Positions 1 through 6,126 of a stretch of 6,126 bases of DNA are shown here, piece by piece. The translations under genes and the position numbers were made by a program. The stretch lies in contig CALCPB010000341.1 in assembly GCA_937897665.1 (NCBI GenBank), forward strand, positions 1 to 6,126. The letters run 5' to 3'. The notes below the pieces were generated by a model. The model saw only the letters and a program-made list of their open reading frames with translations. It made no database searches and was not told the origin of the DNA. Position 1 is the stretch's first letter; every line of letters starts with the position of its first letter. Source of the DNA: an uncultured Halomicronema sp. GTDB lineage: Bacteria > Cyanobacteriota > Cyanobacteriia > Phormidesmidales > Phormidesmidaceae.

Positions 1-127
1 AGCTCAATGCACCGTCAGGGCTGGTCTGGGGGCCTCATCGCTGGGCGTGACTCACTCTACGATAGGGAGGGCTGCTGAAGCGTCTGAGTGGCGACATGGG
101 TGGTGCTGGAGTTTAGCGACTGCAATC

Positions 128-134
128 AAGGGGG
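128..134 (+). promoter_or_regulatory. Shine-Dalgarno sequence supporting the GTG start at 140
   Basis: AAGGGGG lies five bases before the in-frame GTG at 140. It is better placed than anything upstream of GTG 47, where a G run at 28-32 is 14 bases away. This favours the 408-residue form of the phytase-like protein, although the downstream GTG 212 and ATG 221 give a more ordinary signal peptide length. Confidence 0.45.
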
Positions 135-139
135 TGACC

Positions 140-1366
140 GTGAAGCAACCTGTCATGCGAAGACTGGATCAGGGCGACAGTTGGCGGCACTGGTGCCGCC
201 CTGCCTGGAGCGTGAGGGCGATGGCCGGGCTGCTGGTAGGATTCATCGCGCTCTCAACGGTGAGCTGTACCTTGCCCCAGGTGAGTGCGGAAGATCGGCT
301 GTTCTTGCCCCTTAGCGTTGAGCTGTTAGATGTCGCCGTCTTGCCAGAGCAAACTTTCGCCGAGACGCCCGTAGGTGGCCTGTCAGCGCTCGCCTATGAT
401 GCGCAAACCGACCTGTTTTATGGGCTATCAGACGATCGCGGGCGGCTGGCCCCCTTCCGGTTTTATACCCTCGATATGCAAACGGGGTTAGATCCTCAGG
501 GCGTGCCCAAAATCCAGGCCGTTGACGTGCGTCAGGTGACCACCCTGAAGGACAGTAACGGTGACGAATATCCTGCCGATCTCCTCGACCCCGAAGGCAT
601 GGCGCTCTCACCCCGGCGATCGCTGCTGATTACCAGTGAAGGGGTTGCCTCCACTCAATCGCCCCCCGCCCTCAACGAATACGATCTAGCGACGGGCGTC
701 CTCAAAACGGAGTTTCGCATTCCCGACCGCTTTATCCCCACGGCGGCCACCGACGAGTCTGCTGCCCGCGGCATTCGCGACAACCAAGGGTTTGAGGCCC
801 TCACCCTCGGCCCCGCCTCCAGCGCCGGAGCCTTTGAACCCTTTCGCCTGTTTATGGCGACAGAATCGGCGCTGGCCCAAGACTTTGACCCCAATCCCGA
901 GCAGCCCCTCGTTAACCGATTTTTACACTATCTCATCGGCCCTGATCAATCGACTTTTATTGCCGAATATCCCTACCCCCTCAGCCTTGAACCCTTAGGC
1001 GCAGTCAGTAATGGTCTCTCAGAAATCCTGGCCATTGACCAAGGTGGACATTTCCTCGCCCTCGAACGGGTCTATGGTATTCGCGGGTTTGAAATCAAAC
1101 TTTTTCAACTTGCTACTGGTAGCGCCAATGATGTGTCAACCTTCGCCAGCCTGCCCACCCTAGAGCAGCTCAACCCGATTCAAAAGCAGCTGGCACTTGA
1201 TTTTGCGACGCTCGAGCTGCCGGTGGCGGCGATCGACAATTTAGAGGGCATGACGTTGGGGCCGCCGCTGCCTGACGGTACTGCTAGCCTCTGGCTGATC
1301 AGTGATAATAACTTTTCCCCAGAGCAAACTACTCAAGTGTGGTTATTTCGACTTGCCATGAGTTGA
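140..1366 (+). CDS. Esterase-like activity of phytase family protein, probable exported lipoprotein
   Basis: This encodes about 408 residues of the phytase-like esterase family (PF13449 type), a beta-propeller-like fold often annotated as an exported phosphoesterase; the true substrate is not known. Family blocks are visible in order, numbered from GTG 140: GGLSAL 79-84, DDRG 98-101, DPEGM 150-154, NQGFEAL 215-221, LALER 306-310, DNLEGM 366-371 and SDNNF 388-392. The acidic residues in these blocks are candidate metal or catalytic ligands, which is inference. A hydrophobic segment at residues 28-42 ends in TVSC (Cys43), a loose lipobox, so the product is probably exported and perhaps lipid-anchored. 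The start is uncertain. GTG 140 has the best Shine-Dalgarno sequence (AAGGGGG, 128-134). GTG 47 would add 31 residues, and GTG 212 or ATG 221 would leave a more typical short signal peptide. The gene ends with TGA and lies 232 bases before sqdB on the same strand. Confidence 0.85.
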   Translation: MKQPVMRRLDQGDSWRHWCRPAWSVRAMAGLLVGFIALSTVSCTLPQVSAEDRLFLPLSVELLDVAVLPEQTFAETPVGGLSALAYDAQTDLFYGLSDDRGRLAPFRFYTLDMQTGLDPQGVPKIQAVDVRQVTTLKDSNGDEYPADLLDPEGMALSPRRSLLITSEGVASTQSPPALNEYDLATGVLKTEFRIPDRFIPTAATDESAARGIRDNQGFEALTLGPASSAGAFEPFRLFMATESALAQDFDPNPEQPLVNRFLHYLIGPDQSTFIAEYPYPLSLEPLGAVSNGLSEILAIDQGGHFLALERVYGIRGFEIKLFQLATGSANDVSTFASLPTLEQLNPIQKQLALDFATLELPVAAIDNLEGMTLGPPLPDGTASLWLISDNNFSPEQTTQVWLFRLAMS

Positions 1367-1413
1367 TCAATAGACAGTTGAATCGTCTTGAATAAGTCGC
1401 TAATCGCGCGCTC

Positions 1414-1468
1414 AAACCGCAGGCTCTAGAGCCCCGCTGTAGAGCAAAAACCGCAAGCCCTTAAAGCC
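1414..1468. repeat. Degenerate direct repeat with embedded palindrome upstream of sqdB
   Basis: Two similar segments lie 34 bases apart, at 1414-1433 and 1448-1468. Both begin AAACCGCA and both end in AGCC after a short pyrimidine-rich middle. The first copy contains the perfect 12-bp palindrome GGCTCTAGAGCC (1422-1433). An alternative pairing, GCTCTA (1423-1428) with TAGAGC (1440-1445), could form a 6-bp stem with an 11-base loop followed by an A run, which is not a terminator on the plus strand. Dyads of this kind upstream of a gene can be operators, but no regulator can be named from the sequence. Confidence 0.35.
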
Positions 1469-1544
1469 ACTCGGTTTGACCCAAACACGCTGACAAAAGA
1501 AATAGAGAAACCGTTTTGGGGCAGAGCAACTTTTGCGGAAAACT

Positions 1545-1586
1545 ATGTTTATGGGCCACAAAGCTGATAAATTGAGCGAGTATTAG
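1545..1586 (+). other. Possible 13-codon leader ORF before sqdB
   Basis: An ATG at 1545 opens a frame of 13 codons (MFMGHKADKLSEY) that closes with TAG at 1584-1586, only 12 bases before the TTG start of sqdB. There is no strong ribosome site before it. It is recorded because sqdB itself has a weak start, so translation of a leader could deliver ribosomes to it. It may equally be a chance ORF; no homology can be claimed. Confidence 0.15.
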
Positions 1587-1598
1587 CGAAGTGTTTGA

Positions 1599-2759
<1,161 letters not shown>

Positions 2760-2789
2760 ATGCGCTTTTCTTCGTCACTAAAGACACAG

Positions 2790-2861
2790 GAGGTTAGGTT
2801 TCTCAAAGATTCACTGAAGTCAACATCGCTTCAACCCGGATCGTGAAACCTAGCCTCTTTT
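2790..2861 (+). terminator. Stem-loop plus TTTT between sqdB and sqdX: terminator or attenuator
   Basis: The arms GAGGTTAGGTTTC (2790-2802) and GAAACCTAGCCTC (2845-2857) form a 13-bp stem with one G-U pair, followed at once by TTTT (2858-2861). Outside the stem, the bases ACAC and GTGT can extend the pairing past a mismatch. The 42-base loop holds a smaller hairpin, TGAAG (2815-2819) with CTTCA (2829-2833). This has the form of an intrinsic terminator, with a long loop and short U tract, lying 30 bases after the sqdB stop. Because sqdX follows on the same strand, it may end sqdB transcripts fully or partly, or mark a processing site. A dedicated sqdX promoter is not obvious in the GT-rich stretch 2862-2890. 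Confidence 0.6.
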
Positions 2862-2909
2862 GTGTTGTGTCAGTGTTTGTTGTGATGTTTTAGCCCCCGT
2901 TACGAGACC

Positions 2910-4043
2910 ATGCGCATAGCCCTCTTTACCGAAACGTTTTTGCCCAAAGTTGACGGCATCGTCACCCGCCTCAAACATACGGTCGAACATCTGCAGCGGC
3001 TAGGCGATGAGGTCATGGTGTTTTGCCCAGAAGGTGGCTTAAAAAGCTATCAGGGAGCGCAAATTCACGGCGTCTCGGGCTTGGCGTTTCCCCTCTATCC
3101 TGAGCTGAAGCTGGCCCTGCCGCGGCCTTCCATTGGTGAGGCGTTAGAAAAATTTAACCCGGATCTGATTCACATTGTGAACCCCGCGGTGTTGGGCATG
3201 GCGGGACTGTTTTACGCTAAGACGCTCCATATTCCCCTCATGGCGTCTTACCATACCCACTTACCCAAATATCTGGAGCATTATGGCCTGGGCATGTTGG
3301 AAGGGGTGATGTGGGAGCTGATCAAAGCCGTGCATAATCAGGCGCGGGTGAATTTAGTGACCTCCACCGCCATGCAGTCGGAACTCAGCGACCACGGGGT
3401 CGAGCGAGTACGAGTTTGGCAACGGGGAGTGGATACCGAGTTGTTTCGCCCGGCATTGGCCAGTCGCGACATGCGCGATCGCCTCAGCCAAGGTCATCCC
3501 GATGCGCCCCTGCTGCTCTACATTGGTCGCCTCTCCGCTGAGAAAGAAGTTGATCGCATTAAGCCAGTGTTAGAGGCGATTCCCGAAGCCCGGCTGGCCT
3601 TGGTGGGCGATGGCCCCCATCGCGAAGACTTAGAAAAGCACTTTGCTGACACCCACACCCACTTTGTCGGCTATCTTGCTGGAGAAGAACTGGCGGCTGC
3701 CTATGCCTCCGCCGATGCCTTTATCTTTCCGTCGCGCACGGAAACGTTGGGGCTGGTGCTGCTAGAGGCGATGGCAGCGGGCTGCCCGGTGGTAGCAGCC
3801 AACGCGGGTGGCATTCCTGACATTGTGACTGACGGCGAAAACGGCTACCTGTTTGACCCCAAAGACGACAATGGGGCGATCGCTGCCACCCAACACCTGT
3901 TAGATCGCGGGGCTGAGCGCGAACTAATGAGTCGCAATGCCCGCATTGAAGCTGAAAAGTGGGGCTGGAATGCTGCCACCCAGCAGCTGCAGAAATTCTA
4001 TACGGCGATTTTAGATGCCGACTCGATGCCCTTTGCGGCTTGA
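2910..4043 (+). CDS. sqdX: Sulfoquinovosyltransferase SqdX (UDP-sulfoquinovose:diacylglycerol), GT4 family
   Basis: SqdX transfers sulfoquinovose from UDP-sulfoquinovose to diacylglycerol, the last step of SQDG synthesis, at the membrane surface. The 377-residue protein is a complete GT-B fold GT4 glycosyltransferase. The N-terminal acceptor domain opens with MRIALFTETFLPKVDGI (1-17) and carries SYHTHLPKY (113-121). The C-terminal nucleotide-sugar domain shows GRLSAEK (206-212), VGDGP (232-236), the E-x7-E motif with Glu278 and Glu286 in SRTETLGLVLLEAMA, NAGGIPDIV (298-306) and NGYLF (312-316). There are no transmembrane segments, as expected for a peripheral enzyme. ATG 2910 matches the usual SqdX N-terminus, but no good Shine-Dalgarno sequence precedes it (only GAGA at 2904-2907). 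Its position directly after sqdB separates it from other GT4 enzymes, such as mannosyltransferases, with similar motifs. The stem-loop between the genes suggests that the two may not always be cotranscribed. Confidence 0.95.
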   Translation: MRIALFTETFLPKVDGIVTRLKHTVEHLQRLGDEVMVFCPEGGLKSYQGAQIHGVSGLAFPLYPELKLALPRPSIGEALEKFNPDLIHIVNPAVLGMAGLFYAKTLHIPLMASYHTHLPKYLEHYGLGMLEGVMWELIKAVHNQARVNLVTSTAMQSELSDHGVERVRVWQRGVDTELFRPALASRDMRDRLSQGHPDAPLLLYIGRLSAEKEVDRIKPVLEAIPEARLALVGDGPHREDLEKHFADTHTHFVGYLAGEELAAAYASADAFIFPSRTETLGLVLLEAMAAGCPVVAANAGGIPDIVTDGENGYLFDPKDDNGAIAATQHLLDRGAERELMSRNARIEAEKWGWNAATQQLQKFYTAILDADSMPFAA

Positions 4044-4064
4044 GCCCCTTGAGCAATAGCTCCG

Positions 4065-4074
4065 TGAGCGCTCA
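4065..4074. repeat. Perfect 10-bp palindrome downstream of sqdX
   Basis: TGAGCGCTCA is self-complementary and starts 22 bases after the sqdX stop codon. Just before it, GAGC (4051-4054) and GCTC (4059-4062) could form a four-base-pair hairpin with an AATA loop. No U tract follows, so this is not a standard terminator. It could be a protein-binding dyad or chance. Confidence 0.3.
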
Positions 4075-4092
4075 GTGATGCCGCGATCTGGC

Positions 4093-4184
4093 AGCTCTTC
4101 CCAAATATCGTTAGGCTGGGACAGTAGGCCAGAGTTGGGCAATGCCGTGAAGCGTCATCAGGCTAACGATATTTGGGAAGAGCT
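4093..4184. repeat. Perfect 22-bp inverted repeat with 48-base spacer
   Basis: The arms at 4093-4114 and 4163-4184 are exact reverse complements over 22 bases (the left arm begins AGCTCTTCCC and the right arm ends GGGAAGAGCT). After one mismatch, three further pairs extend the stem inward. The spacer is 4115-4162. It lies between sqdX and the probable start of the DUF4864 gene. No T run follows on either strand, so it is not a classical intrinsic terminator, although an RNA of this stem would be very stable. The element is flanked by the 7-base direct repeat CGCGATC (4082-4088 and 4188-4194), which resembles a target duplication, but that string is also part of HIP1-like sequence common here. 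It may be a small non-autonomous palindromic element or an RNA structure that protects or ends the sqdX message. Confidence 0.75.
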
Positions 4185-4227
4185 AGTCGCGATCGCTGCA
4201 TCCATCACCTGGTGGGGGCGACAGCCG

Positions 4228-4671
4228 ATGTCCATGGAACGATTTCCCACCATTCGTCAGGTCCCCGTTCGCACCCCAACGCCCTCGACATCTTCCCAGA
4301 CTGCCATTGGCGAGCTTAGCGAAGCCGATGACGCCGCGATTAAAACCGTCATTCGACAGCAACTGGACGCGTTCCAGGCCGATGACGCGGAGCTGGCTTT
4401 CAGCTTTGCGAGCCCAACCATTCAGGCCCAATTTCAGTCAGCTAATCAGTTTATGGCGATGGTGCGATCGCAGTATGCCACCGTATACCGGCCTCAATCA
4501 GTCGAGTTTGGTGACTTGGAATGGGTTGATGGGAGTCCTGTGCAGGCGTTGATAGTGCTAGGACCAGTTGGCGAGTGGATGACCGCTTACTACCCTATGG
4601 AACAGCAGGCCGACAGCACTTGGCGCATCGCGGGCTGTCTGCTGGTGCCCTTACCGGGTGAGACGATCTGA
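4228..4671 (+). CDS. DUF4864 domain-containing protein
   Basis: This encodes a small protein of 147 residues with the DUF4864 pattern. From ATG 4228 the blocks are QQLDAFQADDAELAFSFASP (44-63), FMAMVRSQY (75-83), YRPQSVEFGDLE (87-98) and YYPMEQQADSTWRIAGCLL (121-139). The domain resembles the small alpha+beta, NTF2-like type; its function is not known and none is proposed. Residues 1-40 are Pro/Thr/Ser-rich with no clear signal peptide. The frame is open back to GTG 4075, but that extension runs through the 22-bp inverted repeat and a HIP1 site and does not resemble the family, so ATG 4228 is preferred, with a G-rich stretch at 4211-4217 as a possible ribosome site; ATG 4234 is an alternative. 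It follows sqdX by 184 bases on the same strand and may be read from the same transcript, but nothing ties it to sulfolipid synthesis. Confidence 0.78.
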   Translation: MSMERFPTIRQVPVRTPTPSTSSQTAIGELSEADDAAIKTVIRQQLDAFQADDAELAFSFASPTIQAQFQSANQFMAMVRSQYATVYRPQSVEFGDLEWVDGSPVQALIVLGPVGEWMTAYYPMEQQADSTWRIAGCLLVPLPGETI

Positions 4672-4761
4672 TCCCAGAGGAGAAAGAAACGAGTTTGGCT
4701 TAACCCGAACTGGCCTTGCTTAAGGAGAGGTGCCAGCCAGTACTCAGCGGAGCGCTGTCCC

Positions 4762-5928
4762 TCATCGCCGCCGCAGCTTGCTCACCAGCTTTTTTGAGAA
4801 TTGTACATTCAACGATTCGCGGTCAGCCCACTCTTGCAAGATGCGATAAAACAGCTGGCGATCGGGGGCCTGCAAAACTGCCGTTTGATCAGCGGTTTCA
4901 ATCGCATAGGGATAGCCGCCTCCCACGATCACTTCTGCTTTGACCCAATCAATCACTGACCCTGCCAGCCCGGCTTCCCACAGCCAGTAGGGCATCTCCA
5001 GCCGGGCCGGGGGGCGATCGCGACTCGTCTGCAAATAGCTAAAGATCACCTGATCCTGCTGGTCGCCGTAGTGGGTCAAAATGCCCTCGCGATCGCAGCG
5101 GAGCAGCGGCGTGCGATCGCCCCATTTCATCAATCGTCCTAACAGCTGGGCATCGTAAATCGTCTCTACCGGCTTCAGTTTCGGATCATAGTGCTGCAGC
5201 AAGGTCGTGACATCGCGAGCGTAGGATGTGTCGATGTAGCCCACCAGCGGTACGCGCCGCTGGTGGCTGGTCTGTAATAGCTTAACCATGGCATCGACAT
5301 AGGCTTTTTGACTCTCGGGGTCAAAGGCATCGGCAAAGGTGACCACCAGGGAGCCATCAAACAGCACCAGGGTGCGCTCAGGACGCCCACAGGCTTCCAT
5401 ATAATCCACCAGGCGCTGCACTTCCATCTCAAAGCGGCGGATATTGACCCGCCGATCGACCGGGTCGCCGCGATGGCCGACTTTCAAATCTTCTGGCGTT
5501 AAGACATCGAGGGCAATATCTTTGGTGTAGTCGCCGTTAGCCGCATGGGGATTCTCGAACCAGCCAATTTGCACTAGGGCGATGGGCAGCGAGACATCTT
5601 TGCTAGGAAAGATTTGCGAGCCATCTACAGCAAAGGTGGTGATGCCGGATAGCTTTGATTTCACCCATCCCAGGCTATCTTCGCGATTGGCCCACTGATG
5701 GGCATTGGGGATTATCCCTTTTTTGACTGCCGTAAAAGATTCAAGCGGATGGGCACCGATGCTCGGAGCCGATAGCGCCGTAGCGATCGACTCGCAGAGC
5801 TCAGTCGTCAGGGCACGCCAAGCTTTACGATAGCGCTGGAGATCAGCCCCCATGGTTTGATTAAAGTCTGTGAGCTGCTGCTGCTTTTCGTCTAAGACCG
5901 CGCGGATCTGAGCCGGGCTGACTGGCAT
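4762..5928 (-). CDS. nurA: DNA double-strand break repair nuclease NurA-domain protein
   Basis: This encodes 388 residues with a NurA domain. NurA nucleases are Mn-dependent 5'-3' exo- and endonucleases with an RNase H-like fold; in archaea they work with the HerA helicase to resect DNA ends. The family's acidic strands are visible: TTFAVDGSQ (97-105, Asp102), RRFEMEV (164-170, Glu167), LVLFDGS (187-193, Asp191) and GYIDTSYARD (230-239, Asp233). The C-terminal block GGGYPYAIETADQTAVL (336-352) is the last NurA motif; Asp347 stands where some members, such as the Sulfolobus enzyme, seem to have His. Residues 1-50 are helical and Gln-rich, and the C-terminus is basic (KLVSKLRRR). ATG 5928 is supported by AAGGGA (complement of 5933-5938) four bases upstream. 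The gene converges on the DUF4864 gene with a 90-base gap. No herA is in the window. The role in cyanobacteria is inferred from the family; the domain call is firm, the symbol less so. Confidence 0.88.
   Translation of the reverse strand: MPVSPAQIRAVLDEKQQQLTDFNQTMGADLQRYRKAWRALTTELCESIATALSAPSIGAHPLESFTAVKKGIIPNAHQWANREDSLGWVKSKLSGITTFAVDGSQIFPSKDVSLPIALVQIGWFENPHAANGDYTKDIALDVLTPEDLKVGHRGDPVDRRVNIRRFEMEVQRLVDYMEACGRPERTLVLFDGSLVVTFADAFDPESQKAYVDAMVKLLQTSHQRRVPLVGYIDTSYARDVTTLLQHYDPKLKPVETIYDAQLLGRLMKWGDRTPLLRCDREGILTHYGDQQDQVIFSYLQTSRDRPPARLEMPYWLWEAGLAGSVIDWVKAEVIVGGGYPYAIETADQTAVLQAPDRQLFYRILQEWADRESLNVQFSKKLVSKLRRR
5014..5120. repeat. Cluster of three HIP1 octamers in nurA, part of nine in the window
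   Basis: GCGATCGC occurs at 5014-5021, 5089-5096 and 5113-5120, three times in 107 bases. The other copies are at 616-623, 3475-3482, 3876-3883, 4189-4196, 4464-4471 and 5983-5990. An eight-base word is expected about once in 65 kb at even base composition, so the excess is real. HIP1 is a known signature of many cyanobacterial genomes. Most copies here lie inside genes and are tolerated by the reading frames. Confidence 0.9.
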
Positions 5929-5961
5929 GAATTCCCTTCTCTCTCAACCTAGAACGAATGT

Positions 5962-5967
5962 ATTGTA
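5962..5967 (-). promoter_or_regulatory. Candidate -10 element of the nurA promoter
   Basis: Read on the minus strand, TACAAT lies 33 bases before the nurA start codon and would give a leader of roughly 25 bases. No -35 hexamer occurs at 16-18 bases: that position is taken by a HIP1 site (5983-5990). A TTGACT (complement of 5995-6000) is 27 bases upstream, too far for a normal sigma-70 promoter. The call rests on the -10 match and spacing to the gene only. Confidence 0.4.
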
Positions 5968-6126
5968 TCGCGTTTGAGAAAAGCGATCGCCCTGAGTCAA
6001 CAGTTTGCTGACTGCTTCGGGGACGCATCTAAATCTTGCTCAAAAGTAGAGAGCTATAGAATCTGCCTAACAGTGAGCCAAAAAGTCCAAGGCTGATCTC
6101 ACTTAAGCCAGAAATAAGCGGTAGGC

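Noticed and set aside
1476..1504. sqdB promoter with -35 TTGACC (1476-1481)
   Set aside because: At 17-18 bases downstream only GAAATA/AAATAG is found, too poor a -10 match to call without transcript data.
4110..4167. Integron attC site: GTTAGGC (4110-4116) and GGCTAAC (4161-4167) in the inverted repeat resemble core sites
   Set aside because: The order is inverted: attC has RYYYAAC at the outer left and GTTRRRY at the outer right, whereas here the boxes face inward, one does not fit the consensus, and the arms are perfectly paired rather than showing extrahelical bases. No integrase or cassette array is present.
4075..4227. N-terminal extension of the DUF4864 protein from GTG 4075
   Set aside because: The stretch is built from the inverted repeat, its spacer and a HIP1 site, gives no signal peptide or family match, and lacks a ribosome site; ATG 4228 is more likely.
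4692..4711. Small hairpin AGTTTGG/CCGAACT as a terminator for the convergent genes
   Set aside because: The stem is seven pairs including a G-U, has no U tract on either strand, and nearby alternatives such as CAGCG/CGCTG (4745-4757) are equally weak.
4716..4943. 75-codon plus-strand ORF whose start looks like a lipoprotein signal peptide
   Set aside because: It starts on TTG, overlaps most of the 3' end of nurA in antisense, and its remainder is low-quality sequence without domain character.
5929..6126. Search for a gene, tRNA or CRISPR repeat in the right-hand end
   Set aside because: No open frame of useful length, cloverleaf or regular repeats were seen; only the nurA leader, its -10 element and one HIP1 site are supported.

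Overview
The window looks like chromosomal DNA of a cyanobacterium. Two lines of evidence point the same way. The pair sqdB-sqdX encodes the two dedicated steps of sulfolipid (SQDG) synthesis in its cyanobacterial form. The octamer GCGATCGC (HIP1), typical of many cyanobacterial genomes, occurs nine times in about 6.1 kb, far more than chance predicts. The protein sequences and fairly GC-rich coding would suit a Leptolyngbya-like filamentous lineage, but that placement is a guess.

Layout, left to right. (1) 140-1366 (+): exported, phytase-like esterase domain protein, probably a lipoprotein. (2) 1367-1598: non-coding, with a 12-bp palindrome, a degenerate direct repeat and a possible 13-codon leader ORF. 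(3) 1599-2759 (+): sqdB, UDP-sulfoquinovose synthase, forced to start on TTG. (4) 2760-2909: spacer with a 13-bp stem-loop followed by TTTT, a likely terminator or attenuator. (5) 2910-4043 (+): sqdX, the GT4 sulfoquinovosyltransferase. (6) 4044-4227: spacer with a 10-bp palindrome and a 22-bp perfect inverted repeat. (7) 4228-4671 (+): small DUF4864 protein. (8) 4672-4761: short convergent spacer without an obvious U-tract terminator. (9) 5928-4762 (-): NurA-domain nuclease. (10) 5929-6126: its upstream region with a good -10 element; I see no gene in the last ~125 bases.

How the genes work together. SqdB makes UDP-sulfoquinovose from UDP-glucose and sulfite. SqdX transfers sulfoquinovose to diacylglycerol, giving SQDG, the anionic thylakoid lipid that can replace phosphatidylglycerol when phosphate is scarce. 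The phytase-like gene upstream could also belong to phosphate economy, but its substrate is unknown and no convincing Pho box was seen. The DUF4864 gene follows on the same strand without known function. NurA is a separate transcription unit concerned with DNA ends; its usual partner HerA is not in the window.

I found no clear undescribed multi-gene system. The least explained signals are the perfect 22-bp inverted repeat downstream of sqdX, the stem-loop dividing sqdB from sqdX, and the start and leader region of sqdB.
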